Of a stretch of 37,272 bases of DNA, positions 1-9,200 are shown piece after piece; the first letter of the stretch is position 1; each line of letters opens with the position of its first letter. Under the pieces are notes generated by a model. That model had not been told where the DNA came from. It searched no databases and worked only from the letters and a program-made list of their open reading frames with translations. Source of the stretch: JAUSIK01 sp964362915 (lineage in GTDB: Archaea > Nanobdellota > Nanobdellia > Pacearchaeales > GW2011-AR1); assembly GCA_964362915.1 (NCBI GenBank), contig CAYIGH010000006.1, forward strand, positions 1 through 37,272, given 5' to 3'. The translations under genes were made by a program, and so were the position numbers.

Positions 1-68
1 AACATGAATGGAAAATAAACCCGAAGTTTATGGATTAGAATTTACACATAGCCTACGAGAAAGTTAAA

Positions 69-76
69 TATATAAA
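69..76 (+). promoter_or_regulatory. TATA box of the DUF2283 gene
   Basis: TATATAAA is centred about 25 nt upstream of the ATG at 98, which puts the transcription start at or next to the start codon. No ribosome-binding site lies between, so the transcript is probably leaderless. Confidence 0.6.
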
Positions 77-97
77 GGTGATAACACTTTACTACAT

Positions 98-307
98 ATG
101 AAAATTACATTTGACAAAGAAGCTGATGCAGTCTATATAGAATTAGGCAGCGGAGAATTTGCATCAAATAAGAAAATAGATAATAACACCATCATAGATT
201 TAGATGAAAAGGGAAATATCTTAGGGATAGAACTCTTAAATGTAAGTAAAAGAATACCAAAAGACTTTCTTTCAAGGATTAGTGTCGAAAATTTAGTTCC
301 AGAATAA
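98..307 (+). CDS. DUF2283 family small protein
   Basis: This 69-aa protein matches DUF2283 over its whole length. It opens with the family pattern MKITFDKEADAVYIEL, followed by an acidic turn with a short strand (IIDLDEKGNILGIELL) and a C-terminal helix. DUF2283 proteins are small, of unknown biochemistry, and are often found near toxin-antitoxin or defence genes. The start is set by the TATA box about 25 nt upstream. The gene converges on the VWA gene, with only three bases between the two stop codons. The first 60 bases of the window upstream of its promoter hold nothing I can assign. Confidence 0.8.
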   Translation: MKITFDKEADAVYIELGSGEFASNKKIDNNTIIDLDEKGNILGIELLNVSKRIPKDFLSRISVENLVPE

Positions 308-310
308 AAA

Positions 311-1234
311 TCAAACTAATCTCTTATACCTGCTGCTTATCAGAAAATATTCTAAAGAAAACAACATTACAGAAGCAATTAATAAATAGTTGGATAAACT
401 AAATGCAACTTTTCTCTTTGTTAGTCTAATGGCCTTATCAAAAGATTCAGATATTTTCTCATTACTTTCAGCTTTGAAAAACTCCCCTCCAGTATTATAA
501 GACAGCCCCTTTAAAGAATCTTCATCTAATTTTGACAGCCCAAAAGAAGCAACTCCTCCTTCAACTGTACCAATTGCAATAGTATGCACAACAACATTAT
601 TATTATTAGCGTAAGTTATTGCTTCGTCTAAAGTACCTACGTTTATCTGCCCGTCGCTTAATAAAACAATGGCTCTGGTTTCTTCAGCATTCAACAAATT
701 TGTTCCTGTAATAACTGCTTCTACTAAGTCGGTTCCAGAGATCTCGCTAATATCAATATTGCCTAGAGCAGATTTAGCTAAACTTCTGCTATCAGTCATT
801 CCTTGTTCAATCAAAGCATTCCCTGAAAATGAAATAACCCCTAATCTAGTAGTGGCTGGTAGTTCATCAATAAAATCAATGGCGGCCCTTTTAGCTGCCT
901 CCATCCTGCTTGGCGGAAAATCATTTGCTTCCATGCTTTTAGAAGTATCCAAAGCAATAACAAAAGAATAAGAGCTTGCGTCAATAACTGTATGCAAAGT
1001 CAATCCAGAAATAGCCATTATTAATAAGAATTCTATAAAAATACTCAAGATTAAAATAAATATATTCCTGGAAAAGAAATCAACTCCTTTTATTCTGGCA
1101 ATTGCCTCAAAATTAGCAAATTTTAAAGCAGTGCTTCTAGTAGTTTTTAAAGTAGCAAAATGAATAAAAATATACAGGGGAATCAATAGTAAAAAAAATA
1201 AATATTGCGGATACTGAAAACTTATAGACACCAT
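311..1234 (-). CDS. Membrane-anchored VWA domain protein (BatA-like)
   Basis: This 307-aa protein has two N-terminal membrane segments (about residues 10-27 and 56-80), a von Willebrand factor A domain (about 90-270) and a C-terminal membrane segment (about 281-300), the layout of BatA-type aerotolerance proteins. The metal-ion adhesion site is complete: DTSKS at 96-100, Thr168 in SGTD, and Asp194 in LLSDG. VWA proteins of this type work with MoxR ATPases and DUF58 proteins, both encoded upstream on the same strand, and probably bind or remodel envelope proteins. GAGGCG lies upstream of the ATG as a ribosome-binding site. An opposite-strand TA pair now separates this gene from the DUF58 gene, so it may need its own promoter or read-through from moxR. 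The specific partner is unknown. Confidence 0.85.
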   Translation of the reverse strand: MVSISFQYPQYLFFLLLIPLYIFIHFATLKTTRSTALKFANFEAIARIKGVDFFSRNIFILILSIFIEFLLIMAISGLTLHTVIDASSYSFVIALDTSKSMEANDFPPSRMEAAKRAAIDFIDELPATTRLGVISFSGNALIEQGMTDSRSLAKSALGNIDISEISGTDLVEAVITGTNLLNAEETRAIVLLSDGQINVGTLDEAITYANNNNVVVHTIAIGTVEGGVASFGLSKLDEDSLKGLSYNTGGEFFKAESNEKISESFDKAIRLTKRKVAFSLSNYLLIASVMLFSLEYFLISSRYKRLV

Positions 1235-1304
1235 TATTTAATCGCCTCTTTCATAATAATCTTTAGATTTTCAGTTTTATTAACCTTTCCGCTTTAAAGA
1301 TAAA

Positions 1305-1312
1305 TTTAAATA
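1305..1312 (+). promoter_or_regulatory. TATA box of the UPF0175/DUF3368 TA pair
   Basis: TTTAAATA is centred about 27 nt upstream of the antitoxin ATG at 1336, in the 101-bp gap after the divergent VWA gene. The spacing implies a leaderless transcript. Confidence 0.55.
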
Positions 1313-1335
1313 ATACAAATTATATAATATGTATT

Positions 1336-1641
1336 ATGAAAGAAAAATTAACGACATTCAGGCTTCCGTTAGAGATAGATAAAGAAATAGAAAAAATCGC
1401 TTCTTTAGAGGATAGTGATAAATCAAAAATTATGAGGGAGCTTATAGTAATGGGAATAAAAGAAAAGAAATTAAGAGAAGCTCTTAAACTCTATACAGAA
1501 GGAAAGATAACACTTTGGAAAGCTGCAAGTTTGGCTGGTATCTCTCTTTGGAGAATGATTACAATTTTGGAAGAGAGGAAAATAACATTGCAATATGGAA
1601 AAAAAGAATTAAAAGAGGATCTTAAAGCCTTAAGAGAATGA
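1336..1641 (+). CDS. UPF0175-type antitoxin with ribbon-helix-helix start
   Basis: This 101-aa protein has an N-terminal part resembling a ribbon-helix-helix DNA-binding domain (FRLPLEIDKEIEKIA, residues 8-22, then a helix to about 45). Its C-terminal half is typical of UPF0175 antitoxins (ALKLYTEGKITLWKAASLAG, followed by a helix with W and M). It overlaps the PIN-type toxin gene by four bases (ATGA), the usual arrangement of this pair. It should neutralise the toxin and repress its own promoter. The pair lies opposite to, and inside, the moxR-DUF58-VWA cluster. Confidence 0.8.
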   Translation: MKEKLTTFRLPLEIDKEIEKIASLEDSDKSKIMRELIVMGIKEKKLREALKLYTEGKITLWKAASLAGISLWRMITILEERKITLQYGKKELKEDLKALRE

Positions 1642-2141
1642 TATTATCCAATTCCAGTCCCTTGATTTATTTAGCAAAAATTGAAAAACTAAATATATTA
1701 AAAATCCTCTTCAAGGAAATAATTATTCCAAAGCAAGTATATGAAGAAGTTGTTCTTAAAGGAAAAGAAGAAAAGTTCTTTGATGCATTAAATGTAGAGA
1801 ATTCTATTAAAGAAAGCTGGATAAAAATTAAAGAAGTAGATATTGATGAGGAATTAAACCAGTTAGCTAATGAGATAGATATTGGTGAAATAGCATTAAT
1901 AAGTCTAGCAAAAAAATTAAGGCCATCTTTACTGCTCATTGATGCCGCCTCTGCAAGAGCCATAGCAGAAAGCTTGGGCTTTAACGTCAAAGGAACTTTA
2001 TATGTTTTATTAAAAGCATATAGAAAAAAAATAATGCAAAAAAAAGAAGTGAAAGAATTAATAAACAAGTTAATAATCTCAGGATTTAGAATATCGCAGG
2101 AACTTTATATAGAGGCCATAGAAGAGCTGGAAAAATCGTAA
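1638..2141 (+). CDS. DUF3368 PIN-like toxin
   Basis: This 167-aa protein matches the DUF3368 branch of PIN-domain nucleases: SSPLIYLAKI (6-15), IPKQVYEEV (30-38), DIGEIALISL (81-90), LLLIDAASARAIAESLGF (98-115) and a final KGTLYVLLKAYRKK segment. Expected acidic residues Glu84 and Asp102 are present. The first position, usually Asp in PIN domains, is Asn5; as I recall Asn is common here in DUF3368, so it need not mean inactivity. The probable role is RNA cleavage held in check by the upstream UPF0175 protein. The stop codon lies two bases from the DUF58 stop, so the pair fills the space between two genes of an opposite-strand cluster. Unlike the four modules at 25-28.6 kb, its antisense strand has stop codons in every frame. 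Confidence 0.8.
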   Translation: MILSNSSPLIYLAKIEKLNILKILFKEIIIPKQVYEEVVLKGKEEKFFDALNVENSIKESWIKIKEVDIDEELNQLANEIDIGEIALISLAKKLRPSLLLIDAASARAIAESLGFNVKGTLYVLLKAYRKKIMQKKEVKELINKLIISGFRISQELYIEAIEELEKS

Positions 2142-2143
2142 AC

Positions 2144-3043
2144 TTACACAAAAAACCCCTTTTTCTCAACTCTTTCTTTCAAGAATTCAGCAAGCGGAAA
2201 TACAAAAGGATAATCTGTAATCAATTGTAAAAGGTCTATATCGCTTTTTCTGAACATTGTCTTGACAATATTCTCCTGCTGAATGGCATATTTCTCATAA
2301 ATTCCTTTTGTTTTCATAGGATTAATAAGAATCTGCTCTCCTGTTACAGGATCTTCAATAACTATCTCTCTGTTTATTTCCGGCAAAGTTTTGTCTAAAG
2401 GGTCCTTAACCATTATCCCCATTGATTCAAACTTATGTGCTATTAAAAAAAGTTCTTTTATAGAATCTTCATGCATTTTTATAAAATCAGAAACAATAAT
2501 AATAGAATTAACAGAATTGTCTAAATAATCCAAAGAAAACCCCAGTGCTTTTTTAATATTGGATCCTCCGCCATACATCAAAGGATCAGAAAGCATGTCA
2601 ACAAGGAGATAAAGCTGATTTATGCCTTTTTTTGGCGGTATATAATCCTTAACTTTATCACTAAAAAAAATAAAACCAATTTTATCATTTGAATTAAGAA
2701 TTAGATGAGCAAAAGCCACAATTAATTCAGCAGCATACTCACATTTCAATTTCTCTCCAGACCCTAAAACCATATTTTCGCTTACATCAATAAGAAAAAC
2801 TATTCCTAAATCTCTTTCCTCTATATATCTCTTAACAAGAAGTTTATTTCCTCTCTTGCTTGCTTTCCAATCAATATCTGATGCGTCGTCATCAGTAGCA
2901 TACTCTCTATAACTCTCAAACTCAAGCCCTTTGCCCCTAAACAAAATCTTATAAATCTTCTCCTTTAATTCAAATTCCTTGGCAGCATCCTCAAAATCAC
3001 TAATAGCTCCTGCAACATCAATATTTAATTTTCTTTCTGTCAT
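2144..3043 (-). CDS. DUF58 domain protein
   Basis: This 299-aa soluble protein carries the DUF58 signature at about residues 36-62 (RGKGLEFESYREYATDDD, then DIDWKASKRG), followed by a VWA-like fold. The metal-site motif is DVSEN at 86-90, that is DxSxN rather than the usual DxSxS, and a later SDF matches the third site. DUF58 proteins are encoded next to MoxR ATPases and VWA membrane proteins and are thought to act with them in protein assembly or quality control at the envelope. The order here is moxR, DUF58, (TA pair on the other strand), VWA. AGAGGC precedes the ATG as a ribosome-binding site. Confidence 0.85.
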   Translation of the reverse strand: MTERKLNIDVAGAISDFEDAAKEFELKEKIYKILFRGKGLEFESYREYATDDDASDIDWKASKRGNKLLVKRYIEERDLGIVFLIDVSENMVLGSGEKLKCEYAAELIVAFAHLILNSNDKIGFIFFSDKVKDYIPPKKGINQLYLLVDMLSDPLMYGGGSNIKKALGFSLDYLDNSVNSIIIVSDFIKMHEDSIKELFLIAHKFESMGIMVKDPLDKTLPEINREIVIEDPVTGEQILINPMKTKGIYEKYAIQQENIVKTMFRKSDIDLLQLITDYPFVFPLAEFLKERVEKKGFFV

Positions 3044-3155
3044 TTTGCCTCTTTTTATATAAATAAGCCAATAATCAACAATTAAAAAAGCTTTCTAATC
3101 CAGCTTTACAATTTCCAAGAATTCTTGTGCAGTTATAATTTTAACATTTCTAAAT

Positions 3156-5816
3156 TCACTTCACACTAACCTCTTTATTAAAAATCTCATCAATAACAAT
3201 ATCTGGCGTGATTTTTTCCGCCCTGGCCCTATAAGACAAAATTAATCTATGCCTCAAAACTTCATGAGAAACGTCTTTAATATCTTTAGGGATAACAAAA
3301 TTTCTCCCGTTCATCAAAGCCTTTGCCTTAGATGCAATAAACAAAGCAATGCTTGCCCTCGGTGAACTGCCCCACTCAACAAATTCTCCATATTTGAAAT
3401 CTTCCTGTCTCGTTTTCCTGACTATTTCTAAAATATAATTCTTTATTTTGTCTCCAAGATAAACTCTCTTGGCTAAATGCTGCATTTTTATTATCTCTGC
3501 AGGCGAAGTAATTGCTTTTATACCAAACTCCTCAAACTTCTTTAATGTTATATTCTCTTCCATAATCTTGGCTTCTTCATTATATTCAGGATATCCCATA
3601 ATAACTTTAAATAAAAATCTATCAATCTGTGCTTCAGGCAAAGTATAAACTCCGCTAGACTCTAAAGGATTTTGGTTGGCCATAACAAAAAAAGGCAGGG
3701 GTAATGGATATGTCTCTTTCCCAAGAGTAACCTGTTTTTCCTGCATTGCCTCTATTAAAGCTGATTGAGTATTATGAGATATAATTCCTCCAAAGCCTGC
3801 AACAAAAGAATGTGTATTTTTCATAGAAAAATCATAAAGCCAATATTCTTTTTTTGGAACAATAACTTTATTCTCTTTAACAAAATCACAATAGAAATCC
3901 CCATTAACAATCTTTTTTATATTATTATTTCCAAAAGCAGATACTATCCTCTTAAGTCTAGAACGACTATGCATAAGCGCATTTTTCGGATTCTCTAAAT
4001 TATGAGCATGCATTCCAGTCAAAGAATAAAATTTCTTATGACTTATATTATTATCTTTCCTTAAACTTCTAATGAGTTTATGCATCCCCGGAATAAGATC
4101 AACCTTCTCCCTGTCTATATTTTTCATTAAATGTGAGATTTTATGTCTATTTTTATCACTATAAAAACCAATCTTCTCAGAGAAATCATAAAGCTCTCCA
4201 CCATACAATCGAAGATTATAAAAGTACCTCTTATAAGAATAATTGCCTATTTTTGTACGACTTAGCTCTCTATTAATCTTTGCAACAAAACCCATTCTTA
4301 AAAGAAGATAAGACAAAACATTAGCAATTTTTTTACTCTTTGTACTAACCTTAACACAGTCCCTAGAAACACCACCATCACATTCATAATAAACCCTCAA
4401 AAATTCTCGTATAATGTCATTATTAGCAGTTAGAATAAAGGAAGGAATAGACTTATTGCCTGCCTTTACATGGGGCTCATAGCCCAAAGACCTTAAAAGA
4501 GTAATTAAGGCGTCAGAACGAAATGCAACACGATATTGCCGTCTATTATTATCATAAAGTAAATTTACCTCTAAACCAAATAAATCTTTAATAATACGTA
4601 TAAATAATTCTGGAATTTCTCTGTCCTTCATAGTTAAATAAAAATAACTCTTATTCACACTTCCTTCCGCAATAAGAATAGCCATAAATTGCGCTAATTC
4701 CTTGCTTAAACTAACTGGCCGCTTTATCCCGCGTATCTGCCCAAACTGCTTTGCTTCAGAAAAGAAATAATCATTAGAATAATCAAGATATCCTGATTTA
4801 ATTTTCATAAATGTCTTAACCAAAAATTCATCTTTATCTGCAACATTTAATCTCTCTTTTATTTGTAAATAGTTTAATCTCTCTTTAAGACAAACCTGAA
4901 CAGAATTATATAATTCTCTTCTCCTTTCAATTTCTTTATAAATTATCTTGGATTTCTCCAGATATCTATTATCATAATGCAATAAATCATCCCCGGAAAC
5001 ATCTAACCTTCGCGGCACAAGTACACAATCTCCCTTCCTCAATAATTTTGCCTCTACATTACAAATTCTCCCGTCTCTAAAGCTAAAGAAGGGATGTATA
5101 GAAGAAGTTTTAATATTTCTTCCACTCTTCAAAATAACTTGATGATAGGGAGCAGTGGTTTTTTGCTTATAAAGATATTTTACCTCTTCAGGCTTAATTT
5201 TCCCGTCTTCTGGATTAAAAGCCAAAAGTTTTAACGGCGCACGAGGAATAATCCAAGATTCATTTCCATTCTTGTAAGTTCTCTTTCCATTATACTTTCT
5301 AATAACCCTTTTGATATCACTAATCTCACCATTTTCCATAATAACGGGCGTGTCTCCCAAAACACATTTTGGAGGACTTCTGTTTATCTCATCAGCAATC
5401 ACAAAATTAGCAAAGATTGGGCCCTTAACAGTCTCAAAACCCTTTCCTGGCGTATAAGTAGTAATCCCAACTATATCGCTAGGCAGTAAATCAACAGTAA
5501 ACTGAACCCTTTTAGAACTACACCCGCTAACTACAGCTAAAGTTCTAATAGCTAAAGTTTTAGCAATCCCAGGAACACCTTCTAAAAGAACATGCCCGTC
5601 ACAAATCAGCGCCCTTATTAAACTATCAACAACTTTCTCCTGTCCGACAATCGCCCTAGCAACCTCTTTTTTCATTTTAGCAATAATATCTGAATATTTG
5701 CCTATTTCCGCAGAAGAAGGCCTCTCCTTATTATTTTTATCAAAAAAATCCTTTTCAGCAAGCTCTAATTCTTTATCTCTTTTGATAATATCCAAATTAA
5801 AACGCTTTCTTTTCAT
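3156..5816 (-). CDS. moxR: MoxR-type AAA+ ATPase with an in-frame intein
   Basis: The 886-aa product is a MoxR ATPase of about 354 aa split by a 532-aa intein (residues 151-682). Host parts: Walker A GVPGIAKT (80-87), Walker B FVIADE (138-143), then the usual NRSPPK, where the intein begins. After the intein comes TQSALIEAMQEKQVTLG, then MANQNPLESSGVYTLPEAQIDRF (read as two adjoining motifs: sensor 1 and the arginine-finger region) and the MoxR lid. After splicing, ...SPPK joins TQSALIEAMQE..., the normal family sequence. MoxR ATPases act as chaperone-like motors with DUF58 and VWA partners, both encoded just downstream. The start is supported by AGAGGAC before the ATG. The N-terminus is about 40 aa longer and more charged than typical. 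The gene diverges from the 117-aa gene across a 107-bp gap. Confidence 0.93.
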   Translation of the reverse strand: MKRKRFNLDIIKRDKELELAEKDFFDKNNKERPSSAEIGKYSDIIAKMKKEVARAIVGQEKVVDSLIRALICDGHVLLEGVPGIAKTLAIRTLAVVSGCSSKRVQFTVDLLPSDIVGITTYTPGKGFETVKGPIFANFVIADEINRSPPKCVLGDTPVIMENGEISDIKRVIRKYNGKRTYKNGNESWIIPRAPLKLLAFNPEDGKIKPEEVKYLYKQKTTAPYHQVILKSGRNIKTSSIHPFFSFRDGRICNVEAKLLRKGDCVLVPRRLDVSGDDLLHYDNRYLEKSKIIYKEIERRRELYNSVQVCLKERLNYLQIKERLNVADKDEFLVKTFMKIKSGYLDYSNDYFFSEAKQFGQIRGIKRPVSLSKELAQFMAILIAEGSVNKSYFYLTMKDREIPELFIRIIKDLFGLEVNLLYDNNRRQYRVAFRSDALITLLRSLGYEPHVKAGNKSIPSFILTANNDIIREFLRVYYECDGGVSRDCVKVSTKSKKIANVLSYLLLRMGFVAKINRELSRTKIGNYSYKRYFYNLRLYGGELYDFSEKIGFYSDKNRHKISHLMKNIDREKVDLIPGMHKLIRSLRKDNNISHKKFYSLTGMHAHNLENPKNALMHSRSRLKRIVSAFGNNNIKKIVNGDFYCDFVKENKVIVPKKEYWLYDFSMKNTHSFVAGFGGIISHNTQSALIEAMQEKQVTLGKETYPLPLPFFVMANQNPLESSGVYTLPEAQIDRFLFKVIMGYPEYNEEAKIMEENITLKKFEEFGIKAITSPAEIIKMQHLAKRVYLGDKIKNYILEIVRKTRQEDFKYGEFVEWGSSPRASIALFIASKAKALMNGRNFVIPKDIKDVSHEVLRHRLILSYRARAEKITPDIVIDEIFNKEVSVK
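3771..5366 (-). other. Intein in MoxR with LAGLIDADG homing endonuclease
   Basis: This covers residues 151-682 (532 aa) of the moxR product. It starts with Cys151 (CVLGDTPVIM), has a block-B-like SSIHPFF (His241), and ends GGIISHN, with His681-Asn682 and Thr683 as the +1 extein residue, so the splicing residues are complete. The block F region is WLYDFSMKNTHSFVAGFGG. Two LAGLIDADG-like motifs, LAQFMAILIAEGSV (374-387) and FLRVYYECDGGV (472-483), keep acidic residues at Glu384 and Asp480, so the endonuclease may be active. The insertion point is directly after the Walker B/NRSPPK stretch, the most conserved part of the host protein, as usual for inteins. Confidence 0.93.
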
Positions 5817-5894
5817 CTTGTCCTCTTTTGCTTTACTATAAAATAATCAGTATTATTAAAACTTTCCGAAAGATAACAATCCACAAAAATAATG

Positions 5895-5902
5895 TTTAAA
5901 TA
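5895..5902 (+). promoter_or_regulatory. TATA box of the 117-aa gene
   Basis: TTTAAATA is centred about 25 nt upstream of the ATG at 5924, implying a leaderless transcript. It lies in the gap shared with the divergent moxR gene. Confidence 0.55.
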
Positions 5903-5923
5903 CAGAAATAGTAATTAAAAATT

Positions 5924-6277
5924 ATGATTGATAAATTAACAGATATTCTGAATCAAATTGTAAAAGACAATAAATTTGGATTTATAGAGTTCTTTTATCA
6001 GCAAATAAGAAAAGCTCCTGATAAATATAGCATAATAAAAGTAGGAGATAGAGTAGAGTCAAGAATATTAGGAGAACAAGACATTCCAAGAATAGGAAAA
6101 GTCTTAACATATGTAGATAATGAATTCTACAATATAAATAATGATGATTTCAAAGCAAAATATCCTGAACTAAAAACAGAGCTCTCCTCTGGAATAGTAG
6201 AACAAGTTGAAGAGGTAAGTACACGAAGAGAAAAAATAGAAGTAAAAGTTGGGAGGTATTTAATTCAAAAAATATAA
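5924..6277 (+). CDS. Hypothetical 117-aa soluble protein
   Basis: I do not recognise this protein. It has no membrane segment or signal peptide. The N-terminal 35 residues are helical (KLTDILNQIVKDNKFGFIEF), followed by a likely beta-rich part with the motif IIKVGDRVESRILG that resembles a small SH3-like or KOW-like barrel strand pair, and a Glu/Lys-rich end. The start is fixed by the TATA box and an apparently leaderless ATG. It is the only plus-strand gene between the moxR cluster and the surface-protein genes, with its stop ten bases from the stop of the 1430-aa gene. Function unknown. Confidence 0.6.
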   Translation: MIDKLTDILNQIVKDNKFGFIEFFYQQIRKAPDKYSIIKVGDRVESRILGEQDIPRIGKVLTYVDNEFYNINNDDFKAKYPELKTELSSGIVEQVEEVSTRREKIEVKVGRYLIQKI

Positions 6278-6287
6278 AACTAATAAC

Positions 6288-9200
6288 TCATTTCCCTCCA
6301 AGATTAATATCTTGTGCCTCTGCAGCCGCCCTCTTTATAACTGCCTTTCTATAAACATAATATCCAATCCCTAATACAATAGCCAGAATAGTTGTTATCA
6401 ATAAATAAATAAATATCTTGTCTTGGAATTTTATCCTCAATCTTCCCTTGGAGAAGAAAGACTGCTGCGAGATAGTTAATTTGCAGGCATTAATAGCCTC
6501 TTCAAGTTTATTTTCAGCTCTAATTAAATCCCCTATATCTACATATCTTTTAGATTCATCAACAAGTTCTGTAATTTCCGCACATTCAGGATTCTCTGCA
6601 ATAAATTCCTCTGTAAATACTAATCTCTCCACAATAGTCTCCCCTTCTTCAATATTAATATAAATCTTCCCCCAATCAACATATTTAGGAGTCCTAACAG
6701 TTGCATTAATAGTTATTTCATATAACCCTAATTTTATAGTGCCTGTTTCTATTGTTAAAGTTAAATTCTCACTTTCTTTAGGGCGCAATTCTGAAATAAA
6801 ATCCTTGCTAAAATACACTTTAGCATCCTCTTTAATAACTCCATCCAAAGCAAGTAAACTTGTCAAATTAATATCTTTCAAAAGAACATTGCCTTCATTA
6901 ACCAATCCAATAGGCAATGTAATAACATCTCCTTTTTTAGCAGCAACTGGCCCAGGCAAAATAAGCTTCAATAAAACTGGCTTTTCCTGGATCTCAGTAG
7001 AAGTTGATCTTGGTGTTTCTACAACTTGCGTAGGCGGCTCTAAAAATACAATCTCGAAATTATTGCTCGTCGCATTAGTCAGTCTAACATTCCCTTCAAA
7101 ATCACTTCCGCTTATATTCAAAATCTCTTTCGCAATCCCAGAAGCACTTAAAGTCAATATCAAATCAGAAGAAATCTGATGATTTATCATACTGACTGAA
7201 GTATTACTATTAATGCTAAAGTTAAGACTCTGATTATAATGTTCATCAAAATGATCAATATCAGAAAAGTAAAGACTTAGATTAATAATAATGGGTTGAT
7301 TAAATGTAGCTTGTTTATCCCCAATAAAACCGCTAAATATAATCGGAGCGTTAGCATGGCTTATATTGGCGTTCCATGTTCCAGAGACATTAAGCTCCCT
7401 ATAAATAGGATTAGAAACAATTAAAGTTAAATTGCCGAAATCCCCATAAGTCTCATCAATAAAATCAGGAATAAACTGCCAGCTTATATTAGTCCCATTG
7501 CCATAAAAAGTAGTATTAAACTTCGCTCTATCATTAACGAAAAATTCATATGTTAAATTATCCTCTATAAGATGACTTGCGCTAAAACTCAAATTGCTCT
7601 GATTATTTTCAGTAAGATTAAAAACAAATCCCAAATCAGGAGAACTTATAGAAGGCAGGCCGTAAACAAAAAGCCAGAAGTCTTTAGAGTCCATCAATCC
7701 TTCAGAATCATTAACACTGATATTTATATTATATCTGCCTGCTTGACTATTATTAAAAGTCATATTAATTATCCCATTAGTTCTGTTAAAATTCGTTTCA
7801 TTGAACAAGTTATCCCCAAATAAAAATTGATAGGAAAATGTCAGATTGCCTCCATTATCGTAGCCATCTTCAATATCGCTGGCATTTATATCATAATAAA
7901 AATTCCTGTTTATAGCAGAACTCTGATTAGTTAAATTATTTAATACTGGAGCATGATTTATGGCTTTGATAGTTAAATTAAATTCCATAATATTAAAATC
8001 TCCATTTGCATCTGTAACATTAATAGTTATATTATATATTCCAACATCAAGCTTACGGGGCGTAAATGTCGCTTGGAAAATAGTTTTATTTGGAGCTATA
8101 AAAGAAACCTGGCTAAAACTAAACAAGCTGTTATTCCTGCCTTGTATTATAGTACTTACAGATAAAATCTCATTGTAAAAACTTTTTTGATTGCTAGGAA
8201 TACTAAAATCATTATCCTGAATGAATAAAAATATATCTACATTGCTATCCTCTGTAGTGTTCATATTGGAATTACTAATATCAATTGTTACGCCGTTGCC
8301 AGTCAGAGGCCTCTCGATTAAAGGAGCATCATTAATATTATAAACACTAAAATTAAATGTCAAAGGAACAGGAGTCTTGCCATCGCTGGCATTGATAATT
8401 AACATATGCTGTCCAACATCTTCATCCCTTGGAATAAAATCAATTATTCCAGTTGTTAAGTTTAAAGAAAAAGAAGGGAAGCTGGTATCACTGGCAAAAG
8501 AAAAATTAATACTATCTCCATCAGGATCACTGACATTCTCAGATAAATTTAGATAAAATGGCATATCCTCAATCAAAATTTGTGTAGTTTGTGTGCTAGG
8601 ATTCCATATCGGGGGATCATTGCCTAAAATAGTAATGAAAAAAACATCAGAGTCTATAGAATAATTATTAACATCTCTGACAGTTATATTAACTCCGTGT
8701 ACGCCCACGCCACCATCATTTGGATTGAATTTAATAACACCAACAGTTAAATTGCTATTGGAAATAACATTATAAACACTAACATTTACCCAGCTCAAAT
8801 TAGAAGAGAAATCAATTATTTCTCTGTATATATTTTTATCAGGAATTAATAAGTCATCATCACTTGCATTAACATGTATGGAATAATTATTGCTTGTGAA
8901 TGCTGTTATATCATTAATATCATCTAAAAAAACAGAGTCATTAATATTATCAACAAAAAAATAAAATTCAGTTGAGTTTATCATTGTAGGACTGCCAGTA
9001 TCTCTAACACTTGCATTAATAGACCAATTTCCAACATTAATATCAGAAGGTGTAAAACCAACAAGTACAAATCCTTTAAAATTAGTAGAGCTATTTACAC
9101 TAACTGTTTGTGAACCCAAAAACCAACTTACATTAGAAGAAAAAGTTAAATTGTTTACTTCGTCTATATCAGTTGCGTTTATATAGCAGCTAAAAACATT

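Noticed and set aside
1638..1660. Loss of toxin activity from Asn at the first acidic position of the DUF3368 protein
   Set aside because: As I recall, Asn is common at this place in the DUF3368 family, so it is not good evidence of inactivation.
1667..2068. Minus-strand 133-codon frame opposite the DUF3368 toxin
   Set aside because: It is a partial shadow with no ribosome-binding site; the plus-strand protein matches a known family.
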